DNA from: Kordiimonas laminariae
GTDB taxonomy: Bacteria; Pseudomonadota; Alphaproteobacteria; Sphingomonadales; Kordiimonadaceae
NCBI RefSeq assembly: GCF_023008165.1
Contig: NZ_JAKQZA010000001.1
Location: 606,796-670,795 of the forward strand
DNA length: 64,000 nt
Direction: 5' to 3'
Shown: positions 57,161-64,000 of the stretch, one piece after another
How positions within the stretch are numbered: position 1 is the stretch's first letter
How the letters are laid out: each line of letters begins with the position of its first letter
Translations under genes and position numbers: made by a program
Notes under the pieces: generated by a model
Databases searched by the model: none
Told to the model about the DNA's origin: nothing
Seen by the model: the letters and a program-made list of their open reading frames with translations, nothing else

Positions 57161-57384
57161 AAAATGCTCCCTGATCTACTTTCTTTATGAACTAGATCAC
57201 TTGCCCCTCGAGGAAATCCACCTTCAGGTAATTTTATTCACTTTCGTTTGAAATATTCTCTGAAGGCCCTCTGCTAATAACCTTGTCCAGCTTCTTATTC
57301 ATTGTTACTAATATCTGGTGTTCTGAGCTTTCAATTTCCGTAATGATGCTCTTTCCCCATGGGCATCAACAAAAGGAGCAGCCC

Positions 57385-58608
57385 ATGCTGGCACGCCGTA
57401 AATTTCTTCAAGGACTTGCTGTTGCAACAGGCGCACTCCCCCTGAGCACAACACCTGCATTTTCTTCAAACACAGCAAATCCATCACTAAATAACGGTAA
57501 AACTTTAACACCACAAATACTTGAAGATGCACTGGTGGGCAGCAGCTACCTTGGCTGTGGCGGTGGAGGTAGCCTCTCTGAAGCACGGGAACTTATTGCA
57601 GCTGATTTAGCCAATGGCTTGCAGTTCAAAAGCATAGACGTAGATACGTTAAAGGATACTGACCGCGTTGCCTGCCCCTATGCGCTCGCTAGCCTTGCCC
57701 CGATCAGCGGTGAAATGGAAGCTCGCCTGAACACTATCCCGAACAAGATAGAAATGCCAGTTCTGAATGCCTTTCGATTGTTAGAACAACATATAGGGCA
57801 AACTTTCGCAGGTGTTATTCTCGGTGAGATAGGGCCACTCAGCATGGCAGAAGGTCTATCCATTGCTGCACGGCTTGGCGTGCCTGCGCTGGATGCTGAT
57901 ACTGTGGGCCGCGCTACACCTGAAATCAACCAACACTCTGTCCGTGTTGCGGGTTACCCTCTTACCCCCGCCGCGGGCGTTACCATGTTTGGCGATGAAA
58001 TCATTCTGCAAAGCCTGCAAGATCCATCCCGGGAAGAAGACATTTTCCGCACATTGTCTGTTATCAGCAGGCTTGTGGGCGTTGCCGATGCCCCGATCAC
58101 GGGCGCACAGGCAAAGAAAAAAGGCACTCTCGTAACTGGAAGCTTTTCACTAGCTGCAGCAATCGGCAAAGCAGCACGCACTGCAAAAAGTAAAGACCAA
58201 AACCCTATTGAAGCAGCACGCATTGCAGGCGGCGGATATAAATTATTCAGCGGATATGTAAAAGACTTCACTTGGGAAGATAAAGACGGTTTCCTTGTTG
58301 GCACATTAACCTTATCCGGCACAGATCATTTTAACGGCCAGACTATGCTTCTTAACTATAAAAACGAACACCTTGTTGCACGCCTTAATGATAAAGTTAT
58401 AGCTACTTGCCCGGACCTCATCACAGTAGTGGATGAAGCAACAGCAGAAGGCGTCAATAACCCTGATTTCAAGAAAGACCAGGCCGTCACCGTACTAGGT
58501 TTCAAATGTGACCCTCTGTGGCGTACTGCAGAGGGATTGTCCGTTTTTGCACCAAGATACTTTGGTTATGACGTGGATTATATCCCTATTGAAGAACGCC
58601 TTATCTAA
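57385..58608 (+). CDS. DUF917 family protein with Tat signal peptide
   Basis: The ATG at 57385 (AAGGAG 6 bases upstream) begins MLARRKFLQGLAVATGAL, a twin-arginine signal with RRKFLQG and a cleavage region near TPAFSSN. The body is a DUF917 protein: GCGGGGSLSEA, VILGEIGPLSMAEGLSIAARLGVPALDADTVGRA and PLTPAAG in order. Family members, also called S-methyl-thiohydantoin-desulfurase-like, are usually cytoplasmic and near hydantoinase genes. Here no hydantoinase genes adjoin and the export signal is unusual. Length 407. It overlaps the convergent dehydrogenase by 4 bases. Confidence 0.85.
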   Translation: MLARRKFLQGLAVATGALPLSTTPAFSSNTANPSLNNGKTLTPQILEDALVGSSYLGCGGGGSLSEARELIAADLANGLQFKSIDVDTLKDTDRVACPYALASLAPISGEMEARLNTIPNKIEMPVLNAFRLLEQHIGQTFAGVILGEIGPLSMAEGLSIAARLGVPALDADTVGRATPEINQHSVRVAGYPLTPAAGVTMFGDEIILQSLQDPSREEDIFRTLSVISRLVGVADAPITGAQAKKKGTLVTGSFSLAAAIGKAARTAKSKDQNPIEAARIAGGGYKLFSGYVKDFTWEDKDGFLVGTLTLSGTDHFNGQTMLLNYKNEHLVARLNDKVIATCPDLITVVDEATAEGVNNPDFKKDQAVTVLGFKCDPLWRTAEGLSVFAPRYFGYDVDYIPIEERLI

Positions 58609-60101
58609 CGTGTTGAAAGCAAATAGGCCGCTAGGGCTTTGCGCTCTTCATCCGAGATATCAGGCCTCGGCATAGGGCCGGGCGGTGTATCAAGCAACGC
58701 CTGCAGGCTGCTTAAGGTGTAGCGACTTTGTAAACCCTGCAAAAGCTTCACCTGAACACCTTCACCTGCCTGCCCGGCTTCATGACAAGATGCACAGTTC
58801 TGCTCTCTATACAGCACTTCCCCTACCGCACTTAATGAGCGAATGCTGTCCTCGCCCAAATCTTCAAATGGATCACGCACTACTCCATTTTCTTCGGTAG
58901 CCGCAGAGGTTCGAATATCGCCCCACCCCACACGGTAGATGGTACCTGAATAATCATCCGAGATATAAATAGCCCCATCGAGCCCTTGTTCGATATCCAC
59001 AGGGCGACCAATCACATCCTCATTTTCCTCAAAACCCGTAAGGAAATCTCTCTGTTCAATTGAACCATCGTCACCATAATGGAGCGATACTACTTTGTAG
59101 CCAGAAAGCTTACTGCGGTTCCATGAACCATGCAGTGCAACAAGCGCAACACTATCATACTCTTCAGGGGCCAAGTTTGGTTTCAGAAATTTAATACCAA
59201 GCGGCGCAACATGTGCACCAAGCCCGTGCACCATAGCTTTAGAAGCAGCGATTTTATCTTCATTTCCCAAACCAAAATCTGGGTCAACTTGCTTATCATC
59301 ATAGGTGTAAGGCCAGCCGTAGGATTGTCCTTCTTCAATCTGGTTAATTTCGCAATGCGGCGTATCATCACCCAGAAGGTCTCGACCATTATCTGTACCG
59401 TAAAGTTTACCGGTGGTAGGGTGCCAATCAAATCCAACAGTGTTCCTCAGGCCAGTTGCGTATATACGGGCTTCACTGCCATCAGGCCGCATCCGAAGCA
59501 TAGCAGCACGGTATTCATGTTCTTCAATGCATACATTGCAGCTTGAACCAATGGTTACATAAAGCCAGCCATCAGGGCCGAAGCCGATTGTACGTGTTCT
59601 ATGATTTCCTCCAGGTGGCAGGCCCTCAAATACGCTTTCAATGGCACCAACCTTTCTGGTAGCTGCAGCAAAAGGAACGCGGATAATACGGTGAGTTTCA
59701 GCTACATAGAGATAGCCATCCTGTAGTGCGAGCCCATGAGGTACATCAAGCCCTTCAAGCAGCACGGTTCTACCATCAGAGCGACCATCACCATCATCAT
59801 CTGCATGCAAGAGAATAACCTTACCTTCCCGCATACTGCTAACCACCAGATCACTCCGGCTTGTGGTACGCATCATGCGAGCGTGAGCTACATTTTCGGC
59901 AAACACTCCAAGCTTAAACCCATCCGGTAGTTGGAAGCGCGCATTCATTGTTGCAGTATCAGGGGTTTCAAGCTGTTTGCCCGTAACAAAATCAAGAAGC
60001 GGGCCACCTATATTTAAATTTTTAGGCCAGAAAATCCATAGCGCCAGTATTAACACCAGCAACAGAACCAAAAAACCAAGTCCAATTTTCTTCAGCATCA
60101 C
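58605..60101 (-). CDS. Membrane-anchored sugar dehydrogenase-like beta-propeller with cytochrome c domain
   Basis: An N-terminal transmembrane helix (residues 5-24) anchors a periplasmic domain. The central part (about 55-400) is a six-bladed PQQ-dependent soluble glucose dehydrogenase/L-sorbosone-like propeller: PHGLALQDGYLYVAETHRI, GGNHRTRTIGFGPDGWLYVTIG and GLRNTVGFDWHP are the typical blades. The C-terminal 80 residues contain Cys436-x-x-Cys439-His440, a covalent heme c site. The fusion would pass electrons from sugar oxidation to the respiratory chain. Substrate unknown. GGGAGAG lies 5 bases before the ATG. Confidence 0.88.
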   Translation of the reverse strand: MMLKKIGLGFLVLLLVLILALWIFWPKNLNIGGPLLDFVTGKQLETPDTATMNARFQLPDGFKLGVFAENVAHARMMRTTSRSDLVVSSMREGKVILLHADDDGDGRSDGRTVLLEGLDVPHGLALQDGYLYVAETHRIIRVPFAAATRKVGAIESVFEGLPPGGNHRTRTIGFGPDGWLYVTIGSSCNVCIEEHEYRAAMLRMRPDGSEARIYATGLRNTVGFDWHPTTGKLYGTDNGRDLLGDDTPHCEINQIEEGQSYGWPYTYDDKQVDPDFGLGNEDKIAASKAMVHGLGAHVAPLGIKFLKPNLAPEEYDSVALVALHGSWNRSKLSGYKVVSLHYGDDGSIEQRDFLTGFEENEDVIGRPVDIEQGLDGAIYISDDYSGTIYRVGWGDIRTSAATEENGVVRDPFEDLGEDSIRSLSAVGEVLYREQNCASCHEAGQAGEGVQVKLLQGLQSRYTLSSLQALLDTPPGPMPRPDISDEERKALAAYLLSTR

Positions 60102-60209
60102 GCTCTCCCTACCCTGACAGTAAGAAAGTTAGAGCGATAAGGGAAACCCGACAAGGGATGAGCAGGCAAACAACCGCTCCCTCCCATTATCGTGAATTGG
60201 ATCAGCGCT

Positions 60210-60980
60210 TTATAATGGTTCTGCAACGACCACATAATTCCGGCAATGACGGAGCGCTCCTTCAGAGGTGATCATGTCGAACGCCTCACGGCGTAATGCT
60301 TCCCCACGAGCTTTGAGTGTATCTGCTAATTGTCTATCTTCAAGTGTTTCAAGCCCGGGCATTACCAGATCAATTTGTGCATTCACAAAGCGCTTCTTAA
60401 AACCAATGGAGAAATGTTTTACTGAACGAACCGCAAAGCCTGACCGCTGCAAACTATCAACTACCCACTGCGCAGGGTATTCCCTGTATGGCCGCTGGCC
60501 ACAAAGCAACACACATGCGTCTCGGAATCTACCAATTTCCCACAGCAGACGACCAGCTTCAGTTTCCGGCTTCATAGTTGGCACATAAGGCTCAAGCCCA
60601 GTAACATATAGCCTTCCCCCTACATGAGGCCGGAGACGGGAAAACAAATACGATTGGAAATACGGCGCAAATCCCTCGATCGCGCCCAAGAGATAATCTG
60701 CTAGAACAGTATCATAAACTTCGCCTTTAAGAAGCTGAGGATCAGCCCAGTTACCTTCAATGATATTGTCTTGTGAACGGATGCTGGCTTGAAGCGTATC
60801 ACGCACCCAATCTGCTTCTTGCGCAGAACCAGTGACAGCAGTCCAACTTTCAGTTTTCAGGCTTGAAACCCAACTAAGGGAATTCACACCAGTACCAGCA
60901 TCAAGCATACGACCCCACGCACTTGCTCCTTGCAAGCTTTCAATATGGCGGTAAAGCGCCGAATGTTTCTTCGCTGTCAT
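60210..60980 (-). CDS. SAM-dependent methyltransferase-like protein
   Basis: The motif I loop MLDAGTGVNSLSW (near residue 26) is the SAM-binding glycine pattern of class I methyltransferases; a later acidic motif lies at VLADYLLGAIEG. The rest is not characteristic of a known methyl acceptor. ATG 60980 has GAGG 5 bases upstream; the longest reading starts at a TTG (61016). Divergent from a WYL-type regulator, with paired TGACA repeats between them. Length 256. Confidence 0.75.
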   Translation of the reverse strand: MTAKKHSALYRHIESLQGASAWGRMLDAGTGVNSLSWVSSLKTESWTAVTGSAQEADWVRDTLQASIRSQDNIIEGNWADPQLLKGEVYDTVLADYLLGAIEGFAPYFQSYLFSRLRPHVGGRLYVTGLEPYVPTMKPETEAGRLLWEIGRFRDACVLLCGQRPYREYPAQWVVDSLQRSGFAVRSVKHFSIGFKKRFVNAQIDLVMPGLETLEDRQLADTLKARGEALRREAFDMITSEGALRHCRNYVVVAEPL

Positions 60981-61059
60981 TGGTGCCTCATATGCTCCCC
61001 GTTTGGTCGCAACCAAAGTGCCGTTTGAGCCACCGGAAGTCCACAGTGAAATCTGCTGA

Positions 61060-61098
61060 ATTATTTACCCAATCAGCTATACTGACAAAAATTGACAG
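61060..61098. promoter_or_regulatory. Candidate methyltransferase promoter and TGACA repeats
   Basis: On the minus strand TTGTCA (61088-61083) and AATAAT (61065-61060) form a 17-bp-spaced promoter, both five of six consensus, about 80 bases before the methyltransferase start. On the plus strand TGACA occurs at 61083-61087 and 61093-61097, starts 10 bp apart, one helical turn, overlapping the -35. This is a plausible operator for the divergent WYL regulator. Confidence 0.5.
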
Positions 61099-61122
61099 CA
61101 ATAGTGTTTTAAAAGCAAACTC

Positions 61123-61821
61123 ATGAGACGTTCAGACAGATTATTTCAGATAGTAAATTTCATGCAGGGCCGCAGGGTTGCTGTAACGGCGCAAGATATT
61201 GCAGAAGAGTTTGATGTAAGTATCCGCACCGTTTACCGGGATGTACAAGACCTGATCCTGACAGGTGTTCCTATTTCAGGCGAAGCAGGCGTTGGGTATC
61301 TGCTTGATAAAAGCTACTGCCTGCCGCCTATGCAGCTTGACGTTAGCGAGCTTGAGGCCCTTATGTTAGGGGCGGAAATGGTAAGTAGCTGGTCTGATGA
61401 AACCATGGCCAAATCTGCCCGCAGCCTAGTGAACAAACTGAAATCTGTACTTCCTGAGCGCGACAGGGAGATATTCTCAGGCACCGCGATGTATGCCCCG
61501 CCAAGCCGCATTAAAATTCCGTGGACCATTGACTTCTCTGAACTTCGGAAAGCGATCAGAGCCAAAGATATATTGCGCCTTGAATATGAAGACGAATCTG
61601 GCAAAGCATCTGAACGCACCGTACGCCCGCTAGCGCTTACATTCTGGGGGCCAACATGGCTGTTACTCGCATGGTGCGAACTAAGAAATGATTACCGCCA
61701 TTTCCGGCTCGACCGTATGAAAACTGCGGAGAAAACAGGCGAACCGTTCAAGGATACTCCCGAAACCAGCCTGAAGAACTGGCTGCGTATGTATCAGCAT
61801 AAAGAAAAACTGCGGGATTAG
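61123..61821 (+). CDS. YafY-type regulator: helix-turn-helix plus WYL domain
   Basis: Residues 1-60 form a winged HTH (RRVAVTAQDIAEEFDVSIRTVYRDVQDLILTGVPI). The C-terminal WYL domain, seen from about 140 (LRLEYEDESGKASERTVRPLALTFWGPTWLLLAWCELRNDYRHFRLDRM), binds small or nucleic-acid ligands in related regulators. It is divergent from a methyltransferase gene, the usual context of the group. It ends 3 bases before the convergent korB stop. Confidence 0.9.
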   Translation: MRRSDRLFQIVNFMQGRRVAVTAQDIAEEFDVSIRTVYRDVQDLILTGVPISGEAGVGYLLDKSYCLPPMQLDVSELEALMLGAEMVSSWSDETMAKSARSLVNKLKSVLPERDREIFSGTAMYAPPSRIKIPWTIDFSELRKAIRAKDILRLEYEDESGKASERTVRPLALTFWGPTWLLLAWCELRNDYRHFRLDRMKTAEKTGEPFKDTPETSLKNWLRMYQHKEKLRD

Positions 61822-61824
61822 GCT

Positions 61825-62850
61825 TTATTCCACAACCCATGTTTGGCCGCCGCGAATAATATCCTTCAAGGTGCGCTTACCTTTCTCAGAATCCATCTGG
61901 CCGCGCACAGCATCTACATAACTATGATCAGCTTCTGAGGCATAAATTACTCCCATAGGGGCAGGTTCTCCGGGTTTTTCACCTAAATCACCAAGCATGC
62001 GGGCCATTTGCAGGCTGGTTTCATCATGGACCAGAATATCCCCTTCCGTGACACTATTTTCTCCAATGGTTACCACTTCGAGCGCAAAGCTCTTGGTATT
62101 GAAGATAATTCCCTTATTGCGTTCAGCACCAAAGATCATGGGCGTACCGTGCTCAAGCAGTAATTGATGATCAGGTGCTGTTTTCTTATTAGTAATCTCT
62201 TCCCATATCGCATCATTATAAACGATACAGTTCTGGAGAATTTCCACAAACGAAGCCCCCTTAAAGGCGTGAGCACGCTTAAATACATCAGGCATATGTT
62301 TCTGCGCTGTATCCACAGTACGGGCCACAAACCGCGCACCGGAACCGAGTGCAAAAGCAATCGGGTTCAACGTTGGATCAACAGACCCTTGCGGGGTTGA
62401 AGGTGTTTTTGTTCCTACCACTGAGGTTGGTGAATATTGCCCTTTGGTAAGACCGTAAATCTGGTTATTAAACAACAGGATATTTAAATCCACATCGCGG
62501 CGGATGGCATGTACCAGATGGTTCCCACCAATAGATAAACCATCCCCATCCCCAGTGATGACCCACACATCCAGTTCAGGTTTTGCGAGCTTAACGCCTG
62601 TTGCAATGGCAGGCGCCCTTCCGTGGATGGTGTGAAAACCGTATGTATCCATATAATAAGGGAACCGGCTCGAACACCCGATACCGGAAACAAACACGGT
62701 ATTCTCTCTGGTCGCTCCCAGTTCTGGCAGTGTGCGCTGCATACACTTCAGGATAGCGTAATCACCACAGCCCGGGCACCACCGCACTTCCTGATCACTG
62801 GTAAAATCCTTGATGGTGAGTTTCTCTTGTGGGGTTGTCATTTCATTCAT
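61825..62850 (-). CDS. korB: 2-oxoacid:ferredoxin oxidoreductase beta subunit
   Basis: Thiamine-diphosphate subunit of the 2-oxoglutarate (KGOR) or related oxidoreductase that makes acyl-CoA and reduced ferredoxin. VRWCPGCGDYAILKCMQR supplies cluster or structural cysteines. TGDGDGLSIGGNHLVHAIRR and LLFNNQIYGLTKGQ form the ThDP-Mg site. The 341-residue length is typical of the two-subunit form. AGGGGG lies 7 bases before the ATG. It follows korA after 11 bases. Confidence 0.92.
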   Translation of the reverse strand: MNEMTTPQEKLTIKDFTSDQEVRWCPGCGDYAILKCMQRTLPELGATRENTVFVSGIGCSSRFPYYMDTYGFHTIHGRAPAIATGVKLAKPELDVWVITGDGDGLSIGGNHLVHAIRRDVDLNILLFNNQIYGLTKGQYSPTSVVGTKTPSTPQGSVDPTLNPIAFALGSGARFVARTVDTAQKHMPDVFKRAHAFKGASFVEILQNCIVYNDAIWEEITNKKTAPDHQLLLEHGTPMIFGAERNKGIIFNTKSFALEVVTIGENSVTEGDILVHDETSLQMARMLGDLGEKPGEPAPMGVIYASEADHSYVDAVRGQMDSEKGKRTLKDIIRGGQTWVVE

Positions 62851-62861
62851 CGTTCGCCCCC

Positions 62862-64000
62862 TTAACTTGCGATTTCTGCACGGATTGCACTGAGCAGGTC
62901 ACCGATTTTAAACGGCAGGCCAGAAACCTGTGTGAACGGCTTGGCATCCAGCAGGAATTTATCCCGCAACACAGTTTTAAGCTGGCCGTTGTTCATTTCC
63001 GGCACCAGAATTTTATCAAATCCTCCCAGCAAATTTTCCAGATTTTTCGGGAAAGGATTGAGATACCGCAAATGAATATGGCTAACGCTCAGGCCATCTG
63101 CGCGCGCCCGTTTCACAGCTTCCTCAATAGGACCGTATGTTGACCCCCAGCCTACCACGGCAAGCGTTCCACTATCTTCACCCTGATCAACAACCTGATC
63201 AGGAATATCACCCGCGATGCCGTCTATCTTGGCAAAACGGGTATCTGTCATCTTCTGGTGATTGGCTGGGTCATAGGAAATATGGCCAGTGTCATAACTT
63301 TTCTCGATACCACCAATGCGGTGCTCTGTACCTTTCACACCCGGCACGCCCCAATTGCGGGCAAGTGTTTCTTCGTCGCGAAGGAACGGATTGAAGGCTT
63401 CATCTCCTTCTGGTGTTTTGGCCTGAGAAGCAGGAAACGGCTCAATAGCATCAAGATCAGGCAGCTTCCAGGGTTCCGCCGCATTGGCGATAAAGCCGTC
63501 CGTTAGCAGCATTACTGGCGTCATATATTTTACAGCCAACCTGCAAGCCTCTATAGCTACTTCAAAACAGTCCCCCGGGCTTCTGGTTGCCACTACAGGC
63601 ATGGGTGCATCACCATTCCTACCATAAATTGCTTGATAGAGATCAGATTGTTCTGTCTTGGTCGGGAGCCCCGTTGATGGCCCACCACGCTGGCTGTTTA
63701 TCACCACCAGCGGAAGTTCTGTTGAAATAGCAAGGCCAAGTGCCTCTGTCTTCAGCGCAATACCTGGCCCTGATGAACTGGTTACCCCTAAAGCGCCTGC
63801 ATATGATGCACCAAGGGCAGCACAAATAGCGGCAATTTCATCTTCTGCCTGAAATGTTACAATTCCCAGCTCTTTCATACCTGATAGCGTGTGAAGAATG
63901 GGAGAAGCAGGTGTAATCGGGTAACTACCAAACATTATCTCGAGCCCTGAAAGCTCACCGCCTGCAGCAATACCCCAGGAAAGTGCCTGACTTCCGGTTA
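62862..64000 (-). CDS. korA: 2-oxoacid:ferredoxin oxidoreductase alpha subunit, 5' end beyond window
   Basis: The reading frame runs open to the window edge, past an internal ATG at 63935: codons upstream of it translate TGSQALSWGIAAGGELSGLEI, followed by MFGSYPITPASPILH, the start of the pyrimidine domain. About 380 residues are visible; the family also has an N-terminal gamma-type domain, so roughly 200 more residues should lie outside. Motifs: EDEIAAICAALGASYAGALGVTSSSGPG, the binding of the ThDP pyrimidine, and LTDGFIANAAEPW. Forms korAB with the gene below. Confidence 0.93.
   Translation of the reverse strand, partial: TGSQALSWGIAAGGELSGLEIMFGSYPITPASPILHTLSGMKELGIVTFQAEDEIAAICAALGASYAGALGVTSSSGPGIALKTEALGLAISTELPLVVINSQRGGPSTGLPTKTEQSDLYQAIYGRNGDAPMPVVATRSPGDCFEVAIEACRLAVKYMTPVMLLTDGFIANAAEPWKLPDLDAIEPFPASQAKTPEGDEAFNPFLRDEETLARNWGVPGVKGTEHRIGGIEKSYDTGHISYDPANHQKMTDTRFAKIDGIAGDIPDQVVDQGEDSGTLAVVGWGSTYGPIEEAVKRARADGLSVSHIHLRYLNPFPKNLENLLGGFDKILVPEMNNGQLKTVLRDKFLLDAKPFTQVSGLPFKIGDLLSAIRAEIAS

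Overview
This 64 kb window is a chromosomal segment of an alphaproteobacterium, probably a marine one close to Kordiimonadales (this placement is inferred from gene order and gene content, not from a search). The evidence is the linkage zapE / mdh-sucC, sdhCDAB, ffh-rpsP-rimM-trmD-rplS followed by leuCDB-asd, and dapF-mtaB-ftsY, all of which are common alphaproteobacterial arrangements, combined with moderate GC content and A/G-rich Shine-Dalgarno sites. I saw no tRNA, rRNA, insertion sequence, prophage or CRISPR array.

Layout. 1-7.8 kb: central carbon metabolism on the minus strand (sucC start, mdh, zapE, sdhCDAB), interrupted by a protein phosphatase gene and a lone periplasmic binding protein. 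8-17 kb: a tandem array of four secreted S9-family (prolyl-oligopeptidase-like) peptidase genes on the plus strand, closed by a small zinc-ribbon membrane protein (DUF3667). The second member of the array has lost its catalytic Ser and His. 17-21 kb: a CitE-like lyase, an M2 peptidyl-dipeptidase lipoprotein and a soluble GAF histidine kinase. 21-30 kb: minus-strand housekeeping block (asd, leuB, leuD, leuC, rplS, trmD, rimM, rpsP, ffh). 30-36 kb: hybrid histidine kinase, DUF885 lipoprotein, SLC13/DASS transporter, sulfotransferase-like protein. 36-39 kb: dapF-mtaB-ftsY. 39-48 kb: accessory genes, including a DUF6607 lipoprotein behind a perfect Fur-like palindrome, two serine beta-lactamase-fold hydrolases, a tyrosinase next to a small membrane protein, a short adenosylhomocysteinase-like enzyme and an alpha/beta hydrolase. 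48-54 kb: rimO, a MarR-GNAT fusion with two tandem operators, a Gly/Cys-tailed protein, an RTX protein, and an FMN riboswitch driving ribB. 54-64 kb: a LysR gene divergent from a DUF1330-like exported protein, GST, a Tat-exported DUF917 protein, a membrane-anchored sugar dehydrogenase with a cytochrome c domain, a methyltransferase/WYL-regulator divergent pair, and the korAB 2-oxoacid:ferredoxin oxidoreductase operon, cut by the window end.

The accessory genes point to a cell that lives on peptides and organic debris: four S9 peptidases, an M2 peptidase, a DUF885 hydrolase and a DASS carboxylate transporter all lie within 27 kb, most with export signals. Core TCA functions appear in two forms, the conventional one (SDH, malate dehydrogenase, succinyl-CoA ligase) and a ferredoxin-linked 2-oxoacid oxidoreductase. 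Many likely starts differ from the longest ORF. I used Shine-Dalgarno sites, signal peptides and overlapping terminators to choose them and say so in each entry. The strongest points for follow-up are the S9 pseudoenzyme inside an otherwise active array, the tandem 17-bp operators placed over the -35 and -10 of the MarR-GNAT gene, the Tat-exported DUF917 protein, the palindrome covering the LysR start codon, and the Fur-like site in front of the DUF6607 lipoprotein.
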